Of a stretch of DNA of 64,000 nt, positions 35,760-44,531 are shown one piece after another. The notes under the pieces were generated by a model, which was not told the DNA's origin, made no database searches, and saw only the letters and a program-made list of their open reading frames with translations. The position numbers and the translations under genes were made by a program. The DNA lies in assembly GCF_023101085.1 (NCBI RefSeq), contig NZ_CP064703.1, positions 7,564,001 through 7,628,000 on the forward strand, in the 5' to 3' direction. Positions within the stretch are counted from its first letter, which is position 1. Every line of letters begins with the position of its first letter. The stretch is from Bradyrhizobium sp. 170. GTDB lineage: Bacteria > Pseudomonadota > Alphaproteobacteria > Rhizobiales > Xanthobacteraceae.

Positions 35760-36584
35760 ATGCCGACATACGACACAGCCCGGACGCTGCAGGGCAAGGT
35801 TGCGCTGGTTACCGGCGCGGGCCGCGGGCTTGGCCGTGCGTTCGCCGAACGGCTCGCGAGCCTCGGCGCCGATGTCGCCATCCACGGCATGCGCGAGCAT
35901 GGCCCGACGGAGTATGGCGAGGGATCGACACTGACGGCAGTCGCCGCGGACGTTGCAACGGCGCATGGCGTGCGCACCATCCGCGTGCTCGGCGATCTCA
36001 CCCAGGGCGCCGACATCGCGCGAGTGGTCGAGACCACGACGAAAGAATTGGGCCCGATCGACATTCTCGTCCACAACGCCGGCGGCGACATCGCCGCCGA
36101 GGGTGGCAAGCCGGATCCGAACGATGCGGTCGGTATCCGCGAGGAGGACGTGCGCGCGGTGCTCGACCGCAACCTGCTCTCAACCATCCTGACCTGCCAG
36201 GCGGTCGCCAAGGAAATGATGCCGCGGCGTCAGGGCCGCATCGTCACCATCGGTTCGGTCGCCGCCTTCAAGGGCCGCACCAATGGCTCGATCTATGCGG
36301 TCGCGAAGGCGGGCATGACGCACTACACCCGCTGCCTCGCCGACCAGCTCCGCTCCTACGACGTCACCGTGAACTGCATCGCGCCCGGCGACACCCGCAC
36401 CGGCCGATTCATGGGCACGCGCGCGGTGGATCAGGAGCGAATGGTGGAAACGGGCACGCTGGACCGCATCGCCACCGTCGACGAAGTCGCGCGCGTCGTG
36501 GAGGTGTTTGCCGGACCGCTGGGCGCGTTTGTCTCGGGCCAGGTACTGCGCGTCGACGGCGGAGGACAGTGCTGGGCGGGGTGA
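35760..36584 (+). CDS. SDR family oxidoreductase
   Basis: The 274-residue short-chain dehydrogenase has the cofactor motif TGAGRGLG near residues 20-27, LVHNAGGDIAAEGG near 104, the Ser in TIGSVAAFKG and Tyr-x3-Lys in YAVAKAG, and a C-terminal FVSGQVLRVDGGGQCW. A three-residue lead MPT and a good GGAGAAG before the ATG support the start. The frame is closed upstream. It is divergent from the aldehyde dehydrogenase gene with 174 bases between, and the two may share one pathway (alcohol to aldehyde to acid). Confidence 0.87.
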   Translation: MPTYDTARTLQGKVALVTGAGRGLGRAFAERLASLGADVAIHGMREHGPTEYGEGSTLTAVAADVATAHGVRTIRVLGDLTQGADIARVVETTTKELGPIDILVHNAGGDIAAEGGKPDPNDAVGIREEDVRAVLDRNLLSTILTCQAVAKEMMPRRQGRIVTIGSVAAFKGRTNGSIYAVAKAGMTHYTRCLADQLRSYDVTVNCIAPGDTRTGRFMGTRAVDQERMVETGTLDRIATVDEVARVVEVFAGPLGAFVSGQVLRVDGGGQCWAG

Positions 36585-36797
36585 GGACGGCAAGCCTCAT
36601 ACCAACGTCGCCACAAATTTGCGGTGGTCATGACGAATGCGGCGATTAGGCCAACGGCGATAAGCGAGGCAATCATTGTCTGCAAGCGCGAGGAGATTGA
36701 TCGCACTATGATTCCATCGGCAATGCATCGCTGCTAAAGAGCGGACCCGCTCCGTTTTGCGGTCGTCCTTGGGGCGGCGTCGACGGCGCATGTTCCG

Positions 36798-37853
36798 CTA
36801 AGCGAGACCCTCGGGCACCACGACGTTCAAATTCGAGGCGAGCACCAGCAACCTGGACAGGGTCCCCTGCACCAGCGGTATGCCGGCGTCTGACCTTCTC
36901 TCCATCTCCGCGAAACCACGTTCTCCCGGCAGATAAACGCCGTCCGATCCGTCCGCCGGCGGCAGATCCTTGATGGCAGCAGCGAGGCGGTCGACCTCAA
37001 AAGGAAAGTTGTTGCCGAATGCTGATGGGTCGAGCACCGCCACCAGACCATTGGCGCCGGGATCGCCGCCTTCGGTGAGTGCGACGGCGATGAGAGGATT
37101 CGCTGCCAGAACACTGGCAAGCACCTCGATCATCAGGGAGAGGCCTGAACCTTTGGCTCCGGCCATGGGCAAGACCGCCTTCACCTTGCGCGGGTCCGTT
37201 GTCTCGCCCCCATTTTCATCGACACCCCAGCCCGCCGGAATCGGCTTGCCGGCATCCCGGGCGGCCATGATTTTTCCGATCGCCACCGATGCGGTCGACA
37301 TGTCCAGAAGCAAGGAGCGGTCCGGATTGGTGGTGGGCGCGGCAATCGCGATTGGATTCGTCGAGACCCCTTCCGCTCTGGACCCGTGATAAATCATAAG
37401 AGGCTTTGAGGCCGTCATGGCGATGCCGACGCGCCCCGCTTGGGCAACCTGGTTGGCATAGTATCCGATCGCACCGGCATGGCTGATGGAGCGAACCGCG
37501 CACCAGCCGATGCCATGAGTATCCGACAGTCGCACGGCCGTCCGCACGGCGAGGTTCATCGCCACCGCGCCAGGCGCGCGATCTGCGTCGAGCACCGCTA
37601 TCGCGCCTTTGCCTGAAACCTGGCGCGGCTCGGCCGACGGATTGATCAGGCCAAGCTGCACCATCTCAACGTAACGCGGAATTCGCAGCACGCCGTGCGA
37701 GTCGGCGCCGCGCAGATTGGCCCACACCAGCATTGCCGCGGTCTGTTCGGCCTGATCGGCCGTAAATCCACCGGCCCGAAGCAGGTCAGCGGCGAAGCCC
37801 CGGAGCGTCAGGGAGCCGATCGTAACCGTGTCCGAAGCTGCACCCACCCTCAC
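36798..37853 (-). CDS. malate/L-lactate dehydrogenase (Ldh2) family oxidoreductase
   Basis: The 351-residue protein belongs to the NAD(P)-dependent type-2 malate/lactate/ureidoglycolate dehydrogenase family. The active-site His is in RGADSHGVLRIPRYVEMV near residues 47-64, with SISHAGAIGYYANQ (second His) near 120 and KAVLPMAGAKGSGLSLMIEVL near the C-terminal third. GTG at 37853 overlaps the stop of the upstream hydrolase (GTGA), so the genes are coupled. A Met 12 codons further upstream lies inside the hydrolase coding region and is less likely. Confidence 0.84.
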   Translation of the reverse strand: MRVGAASDTVTIGSLTLRGFAADLLRAGGFTADQAEQTAAMLVWANLRGADSHGVLRIPRYVEMVQLGLINPSAEPRQVSGKGAIAVLDADRAPGAVAMNLAVRTAVRLSDTHGIGWCAVRSISHAGAIGYYANQVAQAGRVGIAMTASKPLMIYHGSRAEGVSTNPIAIAAPTTNPDRSLLLDMSTASVAIGKIMAARDAGKPIPAGWGVDENGGETTDPRKVKAVLPMAGAKGSGLSLMIEVLASVLAANPLIAVALTEGGDPGANGLVAVLDPSAFGNNFPFEVDRLAAAIKDLPPADGSDGVYLPGERGFAEMERRSDAGIPLVQGTLSRLLVLASNLNVVVPEGLA

Positions 37854-38731
37854 GCTCCCAGGGGCGAGGGAAAGAACTTGTCGAGCCACCCTTTGATGAT
37901 CGTCTTCGTGCGCGGCGCATCTCCCTGCGCGAGCGGGAAATGGGACGTGCCGGTGATCAGAACGAGTTCGGCCGGCTGGCCGGCCTTTTCGAACATGCGG
38001 ATCGACTGCTCGGTCGGCGTAATCGTGTCATTGGCGGTGTGCAGGAAAAGGATCGGGCGTGGCGCGATGTTTCCCACAACGTCGTCCGCACGGAAATTGT
38101 ACATGCTCCACGCCGTCTCCACCGGAATCTCCATGATCGCCTTCGGGGAGAGATTTTTGCGCAAATGCTCGGGAATCGGAACGGCGTCGAAACGGGAGAT
38201 CCACATGCTCTCACCTGTTTCCTGGCGGTGCTTGCGACCCTTTTCCAGAAGCGAAGTGAACTTTGCCCAGGCTTCAGGCGTGGGGTGCTGGCCACGGAAT
38301 TTCTGCTCGCCGTCGCCCCAGCCGCAGGATGAGATCACGCAGGCGAACCGATCATCCACACCCGCCGCATAGACGGAGACCGCCGCACCGAAGCTGTGGC
38401 CGACCACGCCGATACGCTTGGGATCGACTTCTTCCCTCTCGGCGAGGAACGTCAGTGCGTTCTTGGCGTCCGCCACCTGGTCGAAGCAGCGCACTTGTGC
38501 CCGCTCACCTTCACTCTCGCCGCAGGAGCGGAAATCGAAGCGAAGCGCCACATAGCCCATCTCCTCGAGCATCCGCGCCTGGATTTCAGCATGGGATTCG
38601 TCCTTGGATCCGACGAAGCCGTGCAGGACAATGAAGGCAGGCAGTCGCTGGCCCGGTTTTTTCGCATCCGGCACATGGAGAACGGCGGAAAGCTTGAGCC
38701 CGTCAGAGCGGAAGGAGAGTCTTTCTTGCAT
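37850..38731 (-). CDS. alpha/beta hydrolase
   Basis: The 293-residue hydrolase has FIVLHGFVGSKDESHAE as the oxyanion-hole strand, the nucleophile elbow GVVGHSFGAAVSVYAAG (Ser in GHSFG), the acid in FLHTANDTITPTEQS and a C-terminal His in TGTSHFPLAQGD. It resembles dienelactone-hydrolase-like or prolyl-oligopeptidase-like small esterases. Two ATGs compete, at 38737 and 38731; only 38731 has a well-spaced GAGG. The gene is followed with a four-base overlap by the Ldh-family gene and preceded by the VOC dioxygenase gene 94 bases away, all minus strand, a likely short pathway after ring cleavage. Confidence 0.84.
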   Translation of the reverse strand: MQERLSFRSDGLKLSAVLHVPDAKKPGQRLPAFIVLHGFVGSKDESHAEIQARMLEEMGYVALRFDFRSCGESEGERAQVRCFDQVADAKNALTFLAEREEVDPKRIGVVGHSFGAAVSVYAAGVDDRFACVISSCGWGDGEQKFRGQHPTPEAWAKFTSLLEKGRKHRQETGESMWISRFDAVPIPEHLRKNLSPKAIMEIPVETAWSMYNFRADDVVGNIAPRPILFLHTANDTITPTEQSIRMFEKAGQPAELVLITGTSHFPLAQGDAPRTKTIIKGWLDKFFPSPLGA

Positions 38732-38825
38732 TGGCATGTCCTCGTACTGCTGTGCCGTCCTTGTGCATTCACGCTTGCGGCACGGAGGCAGATGTTTCGG
38801 GCGCAAAGGCGCCTGTCTGTTTCGG

Positions 38826-39728
38826 TCAGTTGATGGCGGTAAAGGGAAAGTGATGCTGGCGCCACTCAAGCGGCGCGGGCGTACCCCAGACATTCATTGA
38901 GCGCACATTGCCGGGACGTTCGAGATTGGTGATGACGTTTGGAACGAAACCCTCGTCGTCCGCGATCGACGCCATCGAGCCCGAGCATTCAACCATCGCG
39001 CCGCTGGAGTCGGTGTAATACGCATAAGTATTGTCACCCGGCCGGTGGCGGCCCGGCCCCCAGAGCATCTGCTTGTCAAATCGATCGAGCAGATCGCCGA
39101 GCTTCAGGTAATCATTGAATTCCCTGAACTCGAAGGAGTAGTGATGCAGCCCCGCCTTGCCGCGAACGACACCGACGATGTGATGCAGGCGGTTGCCGCC
39201 ATACATCCAGCTCAGGCTGTCGTCGACCAGGCGTTCCGACAAGCGAAGGCCGCCGATGCTCTCGAGCTGCCGGCGCGTTGCAGCCGGATCGGGTGTCGTC
39301 AGGTTGAGATGGTCCATGCGGTTCGGGCCGACGCCATGGGTCGGGTACCGTCGTCCATAAAGCTGGTTGCGCGTGGGCGTGTGTATCTCGAAACGCAGCC
39401 CCTCCGGCGTCGCGAAGGTTACGCCCGCGGCCATGCAGTCGAGACTGGGTTCGCGAGAAAGAATCCGGCAGCCGGCGCCTTCGATCCGGGACTCCGCCTC
39501 CCGGACGGCTTCGACGGTGAGCGCTTCCAGCCCGATCGTATGTGTCGAGTTCTCATGCGACCTGAGCAATACGAGCTCGGCCGCGCGCCCGTTGGAGCTT
39601 AGCCAAGTCTGGCGCTCGTCCGAGTAAGTGACATGCAATCCGAGTATTTCGGTTGCTTCCCGCACCACGGTCTCGGTCACGGTGGTGTTGATTTTCACAT
39701 GCCCGATCGCGTGCACCAAATGCGGCAT
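38826..39728 (-). CDS. VOC family extradiol (meta-cleavage) dioxygenase
   Basis: The 300-residue protein has two VOC domains. The N-terminal one begins LVHAIGHVKINTTVTETVV, and the C-terminal one carries the metal set of type I extradiol enzymes: His in RMDHLNLTTPDP, His in GLHHYSFEFREF, Glu in GAMVECSGSM. The closing segment ERPGNVRSMNVWGTPAP is typical of 2,3-dihydroxyphenyl ring-cleaving enzymes. The ATG at 39728 has GGGAGG five bases upstream; the frame is open for another 105 codons without homology. It is transcribed towards the hydrolase gene and likely from a promoter near the palindromes at 39795-39823. Confidence 0.85.
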   Translation of the reverse strand: MPHLVHAIGHVKINTTVTETVVREATEILGLHVTYSDERQTWLSSNGRAAELVLLRSHENSTHTIGLEALTVEAVREAESRIEGAGCRILSREPSLDCMAAGVTFATPEGLRFEIHTPTRNQLYGRRYPTHGVGPNRMDHLNLTTPDPAATRRQLESIGGLRLSERLVDDSLSWMYGGNRLHHIVGVVRGKAGLHHYSFEFREFNDYLKLGDLLDRFDKQMLWGPGRHRPGDNTYAYYTDSSGAMVECSGSMASIADDEGFVPNVITNLERPGNVRSMNVWGTPAPLEWRQHHFPFTAIN

Positions 39729-39794
39729 CTGCACCTCCCAAACTTCAAGATGTTGGAGAGTTCTGCTATCGCATCGGAGCGAAGGAATCAACAC

Positions 39795-39823
39795 ATTTTC
39801 GATTAAAATTGATATTTTCGAAA
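39795..39823. promoter_or_regulatory. candidate GntR sites upstream of the VOC dioxygenase
   Basis: Two AT-rich dyads sit side by side: ATTTT-CGATT-AAAAT (39795-39809) and TTTCGAAA (39816-39823). They lie about 70-95 bases before the VOC dioxygenase start on its strand. The same core TTTCGAAA occurs before the GntR gene at 40345 and again at 41270. Confidence 0.45.
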
Positions 39824-39830
39824 TTTTAGA

Positions 39831-40184
39831 CCGCAGGCATTCGGACGGCCTCTCGCCAATACCCAGCTCTACCAGAAGAAGCTCGCCGACATGCAAACGG
39901 AGATCGCGCTCGGACTGCAGGCGGCGCTGCGCGTCGGCAGACTGTTCGATGAAGGAAGCACGGCGCCCGAAATGATCAGCCTGATCAAGCGCAACAATTG
40001 CGGCAAGGCGCTCGAGATCGCGCGGCTTACCCGCGACATGCACGGCGGCAATGGCATCTCAGACGAATTCTGCGTCATCCGTCATATGCTGAACCTCGAA
40101 ACGGTCAATACCTATGAGGGTGCCCATGATGTGCACGCGCTGATTCTTGGCCGGGCCCAGACTGGATTGCAGACCTTCTTCTAA
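39831..40184 (+). pseudogene. 3' remnant of glutaryl-CoA dehydrogenase (gcdH)
   Basis: In one frame from about 39831 to the stop at 40184 the DNA encodes the last 115 or so residues of an acyl-CoA dehydrogenase of the GcdH type: [53 protein letters not shown] (flavin and CoA region), and [20 protein letters not shown], which includes the Glu of the TYEG active-site motif. The first two thirds (about 280 residues) are missing. There is no ribosome site or start at the break; the first ATG at 39891 is internal. A decayed, non-functional fragment is most likely. Confidence 0.8.
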
Positions 40185-40344
40185 GGAAGGAGGTCCCACT
40201 GAGGGAAACGAAAGTGCCGGAATTCGCCGGCTCCCAGCAGATCTGAGGATTGCCCGTTTCGGCGCCGAGGCCGCCGGCATGGCACCGGTTCCTCAGCGCA
40301 CGCACCTGGCCGATCCACATCCACTCATCGGACGCGGTTTGATT

Positions 40345-40354
40345 TTTTCGAAAA
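40345..40354. promoter_or_regulatory. candidate GntR operator before the GntR gene
   Basis: TTTTCGAAAA is a perfect ten-base palindrome within GATTTTTTCGAAAATC (40341-40356), 63 bases before the GntR start at 40418. It fits autoregulation, and shares its core with the sites at 39816 and 41270. Confidence 0.5.
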
Positions 40355-40417
40355 TCAGCCATAGTATGGGGACTGCAACCCATAATGTGTTGCAGACAGC
40401 AACCTAGGACGGCGCGG

Positions 40418-41143
40418 ATGCGCGACAAACCAGCAGGAGAAACACGCGCGGCGGACGTACTGCACCGGATGCGCGCGGACATCATCAGCTGCGTGCTGAA
40501 GCCCGGCGCGAAGCTTCGGTTCGAAGGGCTGCGTGACATGTACGCGGTAAGCTTCTCTACGCTGCGGGAGGCGCTGTCGCGTCTCGTGGCCGAAGGCCTC
40601 GTGGTAGCAGAGGATCAGCGCGGCTTTGTGGTCGCGCCGGTCTCGATTGCCGACCTGAATGACCTCACCTACGTCCGCGTACTCGTCGAACGCGAATGTC
40701 TCGGGCTTGCCATCAAGCACGGCAATGACGACTGGGAAGCAGATATCATCGGCTCTTTCCATCGGATGGATCGCCTCCAGACCCGCCTCGGCTCCAACTA
40801 CTATCTTTCCGGCGAGTGGGGCAAACTTCATGGCGACTTTCATTTTTCGCTCGTCGCCGCCTGCGGCTCCCCCAATCTGCTGGAGATCCGCCAAAAGCTG
40901 TTCGAGCGCGCGCACCGCTACCGCCGCATGTCGTCGCAGTTCCGGCCAAAGTGGCGCGCCAAGGATGTCGAACACAAGATGATCATGGATTCGGTGATCG
41001 CGCGGGATACGGCAAAGGCTCAGGAACTGATCGAGCGTCACATCCGCGAGACGACCGAAAACGTCATCAAGCACGCCGGTCATCTCTTTGACGCCGCGGA
41101 CGAAGCACCTCACACCCGGGCTGATCACGTCCCGGCTGAATAA
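40418..41143 (+). CDS. GntR family transcriptional regulator, FCD domain
   Basis: The 241-residue protein has a winged helix with LRFEGLRDMYAVSFSTLREALSRLVAEGLVV (about residues 34-64) and the wing EDQRGFVVAPVS, then an FCD domain with metal-ligand His residues in LHGDFHFSLVAACGS and IERHIRETTENV. It is paralogous to the GntR at 6547. AGGA upstream supports the ATG at 40418. It sits between a dead gcdH fragment and a dead ridA gene, opposite the VOC dioxygenase genes, and is their most likely regulator because matching palindromes occur at both promoters. Confidence 0.86.
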   Translation: MRDKPAGETRAADVLHRMRADIISCVLKPGAKLRFEGLRDMYAVSFSTLREALSRLVAEGLVVAEDQRGFVVAPVSIADLNDLTYVRVLVERECLGLAIKHGNDDWEADIIGSFHRMDRLQTRLGSNYYLSGEWGKLHGDFHFSLVAACGSPNLLEIRQKLFERAHRYRRMSSQFRPKWRAKDVEHKMIMDSVIARDTAKAQELIERHIRETTENVIKHAGHLFDAADEAPHTRADHVPAE

Positions 41144-41255
41144 CACAGCAGCGCTTCACTCCTTTCTCTCAATGCAAGGCCTTGCTTAACGCCGCCGGTT
41201 AATTCGGCTGTGCGAGCACGCCCGCGTGCTTCGAGCCCTCCCCGTGACGACATTA

Positions 41256-41281
41256 CGAAAATATATTGTATTTTCGAAAAT
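41256..41281. promoter_or_regulatory. orphan GntR-type double palindrome
   Basis: ATTTTCGAAAAT (41270-41281) is a perfect 12-base palindrome. It overlaps a second dyad, CGAAAATA-TATTG-TATTTTCG (41256-41276). It is the best copy of the motif in the region but has no gene next to it: it follows the GntR stop by 112 bases, and the only sequence beyond is the 3' end of the ridA remnant. The remainder of 41144-41417 holds no gene. Confidence 0.5.
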
Positions 41282-41417
41282 GTCATGTCACAGTGCATCG
41301 GGGACAGCGGGCGCCAAGCCTGCGTGCACCAGGTGAGATGCCACGGCGCAAGATCTGGAATACCTTCCTCCAAGCGGTAGCCAGTCAGCGGCTGGACAGG
41401 CAGATCAATCAGTGCGC

Positions 41418-41679
41418 TCAGTCTTTGAGCGCAGTGACCACCACCTCGATCAAGGCGCCGCCCCCGAGACCGGCTACACCGACCGTTGCGCGCGTCGGGA
41501 GGTCATTGCCGAAAAATTCGAGCCAGGCCGCGTCCATCAATCTTGCCGGGGATGTTGCGGGTCTGCCCGCCCATCGAGGCGCTGGTATCGTTGGCGATCG
41601 CGCCGCCGACGAATACGAACCCATTGGCTTCAACCGCGCGGTGCATGATCGGCGTACGGATGTTGCGGATGATGTTCAT
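41418..41679 (-). pseudogene. RidA/YjgF family pseudogene with internal deletion and frameshift
   Basis: The N-terminal part reads from the ATG at 41679 (MNIIRNIRTPIMHRAVEANG, FVFVGGAIANDTSASMGGQ, QTRNIPGKID), while the C-terminal part is in another frame (DAAWLEFFGNDLPTRATV, GVAGLGGGALIEVVVTALK, ending at 41418). The middle third, where RidA members have their catalytic Arg-flanking segment, is missing, and the frames do not join. Functional RidA-type imine deaminases of about 115 residues need both parts. Coding tracts are otherwise intact, so the loss looks recent. Confidence 0.8.
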
Positions 41680-41885
41680 GACGTCCTCATCTTGGGTTCT
41701 AGGGTGTGGAAAGCGGTCGGCCGCGCGACCGCGCCTGATCGCGCGCGTCAAGCGCACGACGAATAGTCCCGCTTCTCGATCTCGTTTGCAGCGAAGACCC
41801 GCGGGCGCAAGAGCCGGTAGCGCGGCCCCAGGCGCTGAAAGGTTAACGGCCGAGGTAGCCCAACGGTGCTACGTTCAAATCGCCG
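41680..41885. other. intergenic, no gene seen
   Basis: Between the ridA remnant and the URC operon promoter no coding tract with homology, RNA gene or repeat was recognised. The open frames crossing it have no ribosome site or family motif. Confidence 0.5.
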
Positions 41886-41981
41886 TTGTGCTCGCTCGAA
41901 ATCCGATTATACTACTGTCTCAGCCGCAACCGCTGCTGAGATTTCATTGTTGGTGACCAGGCCCGTCTATCTAGGCGGGCC
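41886..41981 (+). promoter_or_regulatory. promoter and leader hairpin of the URC operon
   Basis: TTGTGC (41886-41891) and TATACT (41908-41913), with 16 bases between, form a good sigma70-type promoter. The leader then contains GGCCCGTC-TATCTA-GGCGGGCC (41960-41981), an eight-pair hairpin with one G-U pair, ending 24 bases before the ATG. It may affect translation of the first gene. No known riboswitch was recognised. Confidence 0.45.
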
Positions 41982-42005
41982 GTCGCCGTTTCAGGGTTCG
42001 TGGCG

Positions 42006-43256
42006 ATGACTCATTCCAATCGGATTGATCATATTCGCATTACGTCGCACCCGGCACCGGGTGCCAAGCTTAAATTCCCGATCACCTGGGGCGCAGCCAG
42101 CGCGCGCGAACGCGGACCGGTGATCGGCACGGTGTCGCGCCCGCAGGACCGCAACGTGATCGGTACGCATGGCGGCTCCTATTCGGTCTATCGTGCGCTC
42201 GCCGTCTCATCCGGCGCCCTCGATCCGATCCGACGTCCGGATCTCACCAATACCCATCCTGCTGAAACAATCGGGCCGTTTCTGCAATGGACCGAGCCGC
42301 AGCGGATCGTCTCGCTCGATCCATGGGGACATCTGGCCGCGGAAGACTTCGCAAGCGAGATAACCGAGGGCATCGACATCCGTCCGAGTATTGCCATCAC
42401 GCGCGCCCGGCTTGATCTGCCCGAACTGCAGGCTGCGATCGAGGCCGGACGGCTCAAGCAGGACGGCGAGGTCGTGCACAAGAATGGAAGCGTCTCGGTG
42501 GTCAAGATTGCGATCGACCCGGTCTGGTACCTGCCCGGCCTGGCGGAGCGCTTCGCAACCACCGAGAACAATCTGCGCCGACAACTGTTCGAGCAGACCG
42601 CAGGCATGTTTCCGGAACTGGTGACCCGGCCCGATCTGCAGGTCTTTCTGCCGCCGATCGGCGGCACGACGGCCTATCTGTTCGGCGACGTTACCAAGCT
42701 GCCGGACCACTCCACCAGGATAACCTGCCGCGTGCATGACGAATGCAACGGCTCCGACGTGTTTGGTTCTGATATCTGCACCTGCCGTCCTTATTTGATT
42801 CACGGCATCGAGGAATGCGCGCGCGCGGGCCAAAGCGGCGGGCTCGGCATCATCATCTACAATCGCAAGGAAGGCCGCGCGCTCGGCGAAGTGACAAAAT
42901 TTCTCGTCTATAACGCCCGCAAGCGCCAGGAAGGCGGCGATGCCGCAGCCCAGTATTTCGAGCGCACCGAATGTGTCGCCGGCGTGCAGGACGCCCGGTT
43001 CCAGCAATTGATGCCGGATGTAGTGCACTGGCTCGGTCTGAAGCGCATCGACCGCTTCGTTTCCATGAGCGACATGAAGCACGATGCGCTGACCAGTCAG
43101 GGCATCGAGATCGTCGAGCGCGTGCCGATTCCCGATGATCTCGTGCCTGCCGACGCCCATGTGGAAATCGCGGCAAAGAAGGCCGCGGGTTACTACTCGC
43201 CCGAGCCGCAGCAAGACCCTGACAATCCGGTCGGCCGTTCGCTCGAAAAATATTGA
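42006..43256 (+). CDS. GTP cyclohydrolase II-like protein of uracil catabolism (URC1 family)
   Basis: The 416-residue protein has an N-terminal part of about 200 residues absent from RibA and a C-terminal GTP cyclohydrolase II fold. The Zn-binding segment HDECNGSDVFGSDICTCRPY keeps the Cys-x10-Cys-x-Cys spacing, and GGLGIIIYNRKEGRALGEV matches the RibA active-site loop (usually IYLRQEGRGIGL). It is first in an operon with DUF1688 and uracil phosphoribosyltransferase genes, the set known as URC1, URC4 and URC6 in yeast (Lachancea kluyveri) uracil breakdown. The ATG at 42006 is preferred over the GTG at 42000, which is only 3-4 bases from the ribosome site. Confidence 0.86.
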   Translation: MTHSNRIDHIRITSHPAPGAKLKFPITWGAASARERGPVIGTVSRPQDRNVIGTHGGSYSVYRALAVSSGALDPIRRPDLTNTHPAETIGPFLQWTEPQRIVSLDPWGHLAAEDFASEITEGIDIRPSIAITRARLDLPELQAAIEAGRLKQDGEVVHKNGSVSVVKIAIDPVWYLPGLAERFATTENNLRRQLFEQTAGMFPELVTRPDLQVFLPPIGGTTAYLFGDVTKLPDHSTRITCRVHDECNGSDVFGSDICTCRPYLIHGIEECARAGQSGGLGIIIYNRKEGRALGEVTKFLVYNARKRQEGGDAAAQYFERTECVAGVQDARFQQLMPDVVHWLGLKRIDRFVSMSDMKHDALTSQGIEIVERVPIPDDLVPADAHVEIAAKKAAGYYSPEPQQDPDNPVGRSLEKY

Positions 43257-44515
43257 GAGAGGCGGCCGCCTTGTCCCCTGCAAATCCGGAGACGTCAGCG
43301 GCTTTGACGTTGCTAAGTGCGAAGGCGGTCCGCGAGCGCGCACACCGTATGCTCGCAATCGGCCTTGAAGACAAGCTGCCGAATTTCCGTATCCACCTTG
43401 ACCGCCTGGGCAGCGCAGTCGACCTGGTGCTGGAAACGACGCGCAAGGCCTATCCTTCGTTCGACGTGCCGTTTCATTCGCGCTGGCGGCACTTCGTCAC
43501 CGATGGGGACAATCGTTGGGCTGCTGTCGCCGACCGGACCGGCTGGCCCGATCGGGCGGCCCGCGCCCGGGCCGAATTCGATCTGGCGATCGTCAGCGTC
43601 TTCCTCGATGCCGGCGCCGGCCCATCGTGGCGCTACCGCGATCCAAAAACCGGATCAGCGATCGGCCGTTCGGAAGGATTGGGGCTGGCCAGCCTTGCCA
43701 TGTTCACGGGTGGCGCCTTCTCGGCTGCCCCGCTTGAGCCCTTGCGAGTCGATGCCGACGTGCTCGGAAATTTCACCGTTGCCGACCTCGAGCGCGGCAT
43801 GCAGATCTCGGATGCCAATCCGCTGGTCGGGATGGACGGCCGCGCCGACCTGTTGCGTCGCCTGGGCCGGCTGGTGGCCTCGAAACCGGAAGTATTCGGC
43901 AGCCTCGACACGCCGCGGCCCGGCGGCCTGTTCGATCGGCTTGCGATGCTGGCAGAAGGTGGAAAGCTGCCCGCCCCAACGATTTTGGCGGAACTGCTGC
44001 AACAACTGGGGCCGATCTGGCCATCGCGGCTGACGCTGGGCGGGATCGCGCTCGGCGATTGCTGGCGGCATCCGGCGTTGACGACAGCGGATGCAACCAG
44101 CGGCCTGGTGCCGCTGCACAAGCTCTCGCAATGGCTGGCCTATTCTCTCATCGAACCGCTGCAGACATCCGGCATCAGCGTGACCGATATCGACGGCCTG
44201 ACCGGCCTTGCGGAATATCGCAACGGCGGGCTGTTCGTCGATACCGGGGTGCTCGCGTTTCGCGAAGCAGATGCAGCGCAGCAAGAACACGAGGTCGCGT
44301 CACCGCTTGTCGTGGAGTGGCGGGCGCTGACGGTGGCGCTGCTCGACCGCGTCGCTGATGGTTTGCGGCACCGGCTTGGACGCGATGCGACGTCGATGCC
44401 GCTGGCGAAAATCCTCGAGGGCGGCACGTGGGCTGCGGGCCGACGGTTGGCGCGCGAGCGTCGCGCCGACGCGTCACCTCCGGTGAAAGTGGTCAGCGAC
44501 GGCACGGTATTCTAG
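43253..44515 (+). CDS. URC4/Urg3 family protein (DUF1688)
   Basis: The 420-residue cytoplasmic protein has no classical motif, but its conserved blocks mark DUF1688: [20 protein letters not shown] near 43-62, [57 protein letters not shown], and [14 protein letters not shown]. The TTG start overlaps the upstream TGA (TTGA). Its role in the URC pathway is to act on the uridine-derived ureido intermediate, but the chemistry is not settled in the literature as far as I know. It is tightly flanked by the URC1-like and upp genes. Confidence 0.86.
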   Translation: MREAAALSPANPETSAALTLLSAKAVRERAHRMLAIGLEDKLPNFRIHLDRLGSAVDLVLETTRKAYPSFDVPFHSRWRHFVTDGDNRWAAVADRTGWPDRAARARAEFDLAIVSVFLDAGAGPSWRYRDPKTGSAIGRSEGLGLASLAMFTGGAFSAAPLEPLRVDADVLGNFTVADLERGMQISDANPLVGMDGRADLLRRLGRLVASKPEVFGSLDTPRPGGLFDRLAMLAEGGKLPAPTILAELLQQLGPIWPSRLTLGGIALGDCWRHPALTTADATSGLVPLHKLSQWLAYSLIEPLQTSGISVTDIDGLTGLAEYRNGGLFVDTGVLAFREADAAQQEHEVASPLVVEWRALTVALLDRVADGLRHRLGRDATSMPLAKILEGGTWAAGRRLARERRADASPPVKVVSDGTVF

Positions 44516-44531
44516 ATCCGAGGTCAGAGAC

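Noticed and set aside
36431..36706. 91-codon minus-strand ORF beginning with a membrane-like segment
   Set aside because: The first 28 residues look like a membrane helix, but most of the frame is antisense to the SDR gene and no ribosome site is visible. The remaining gap 36585-36797 holds nothing recognisable.
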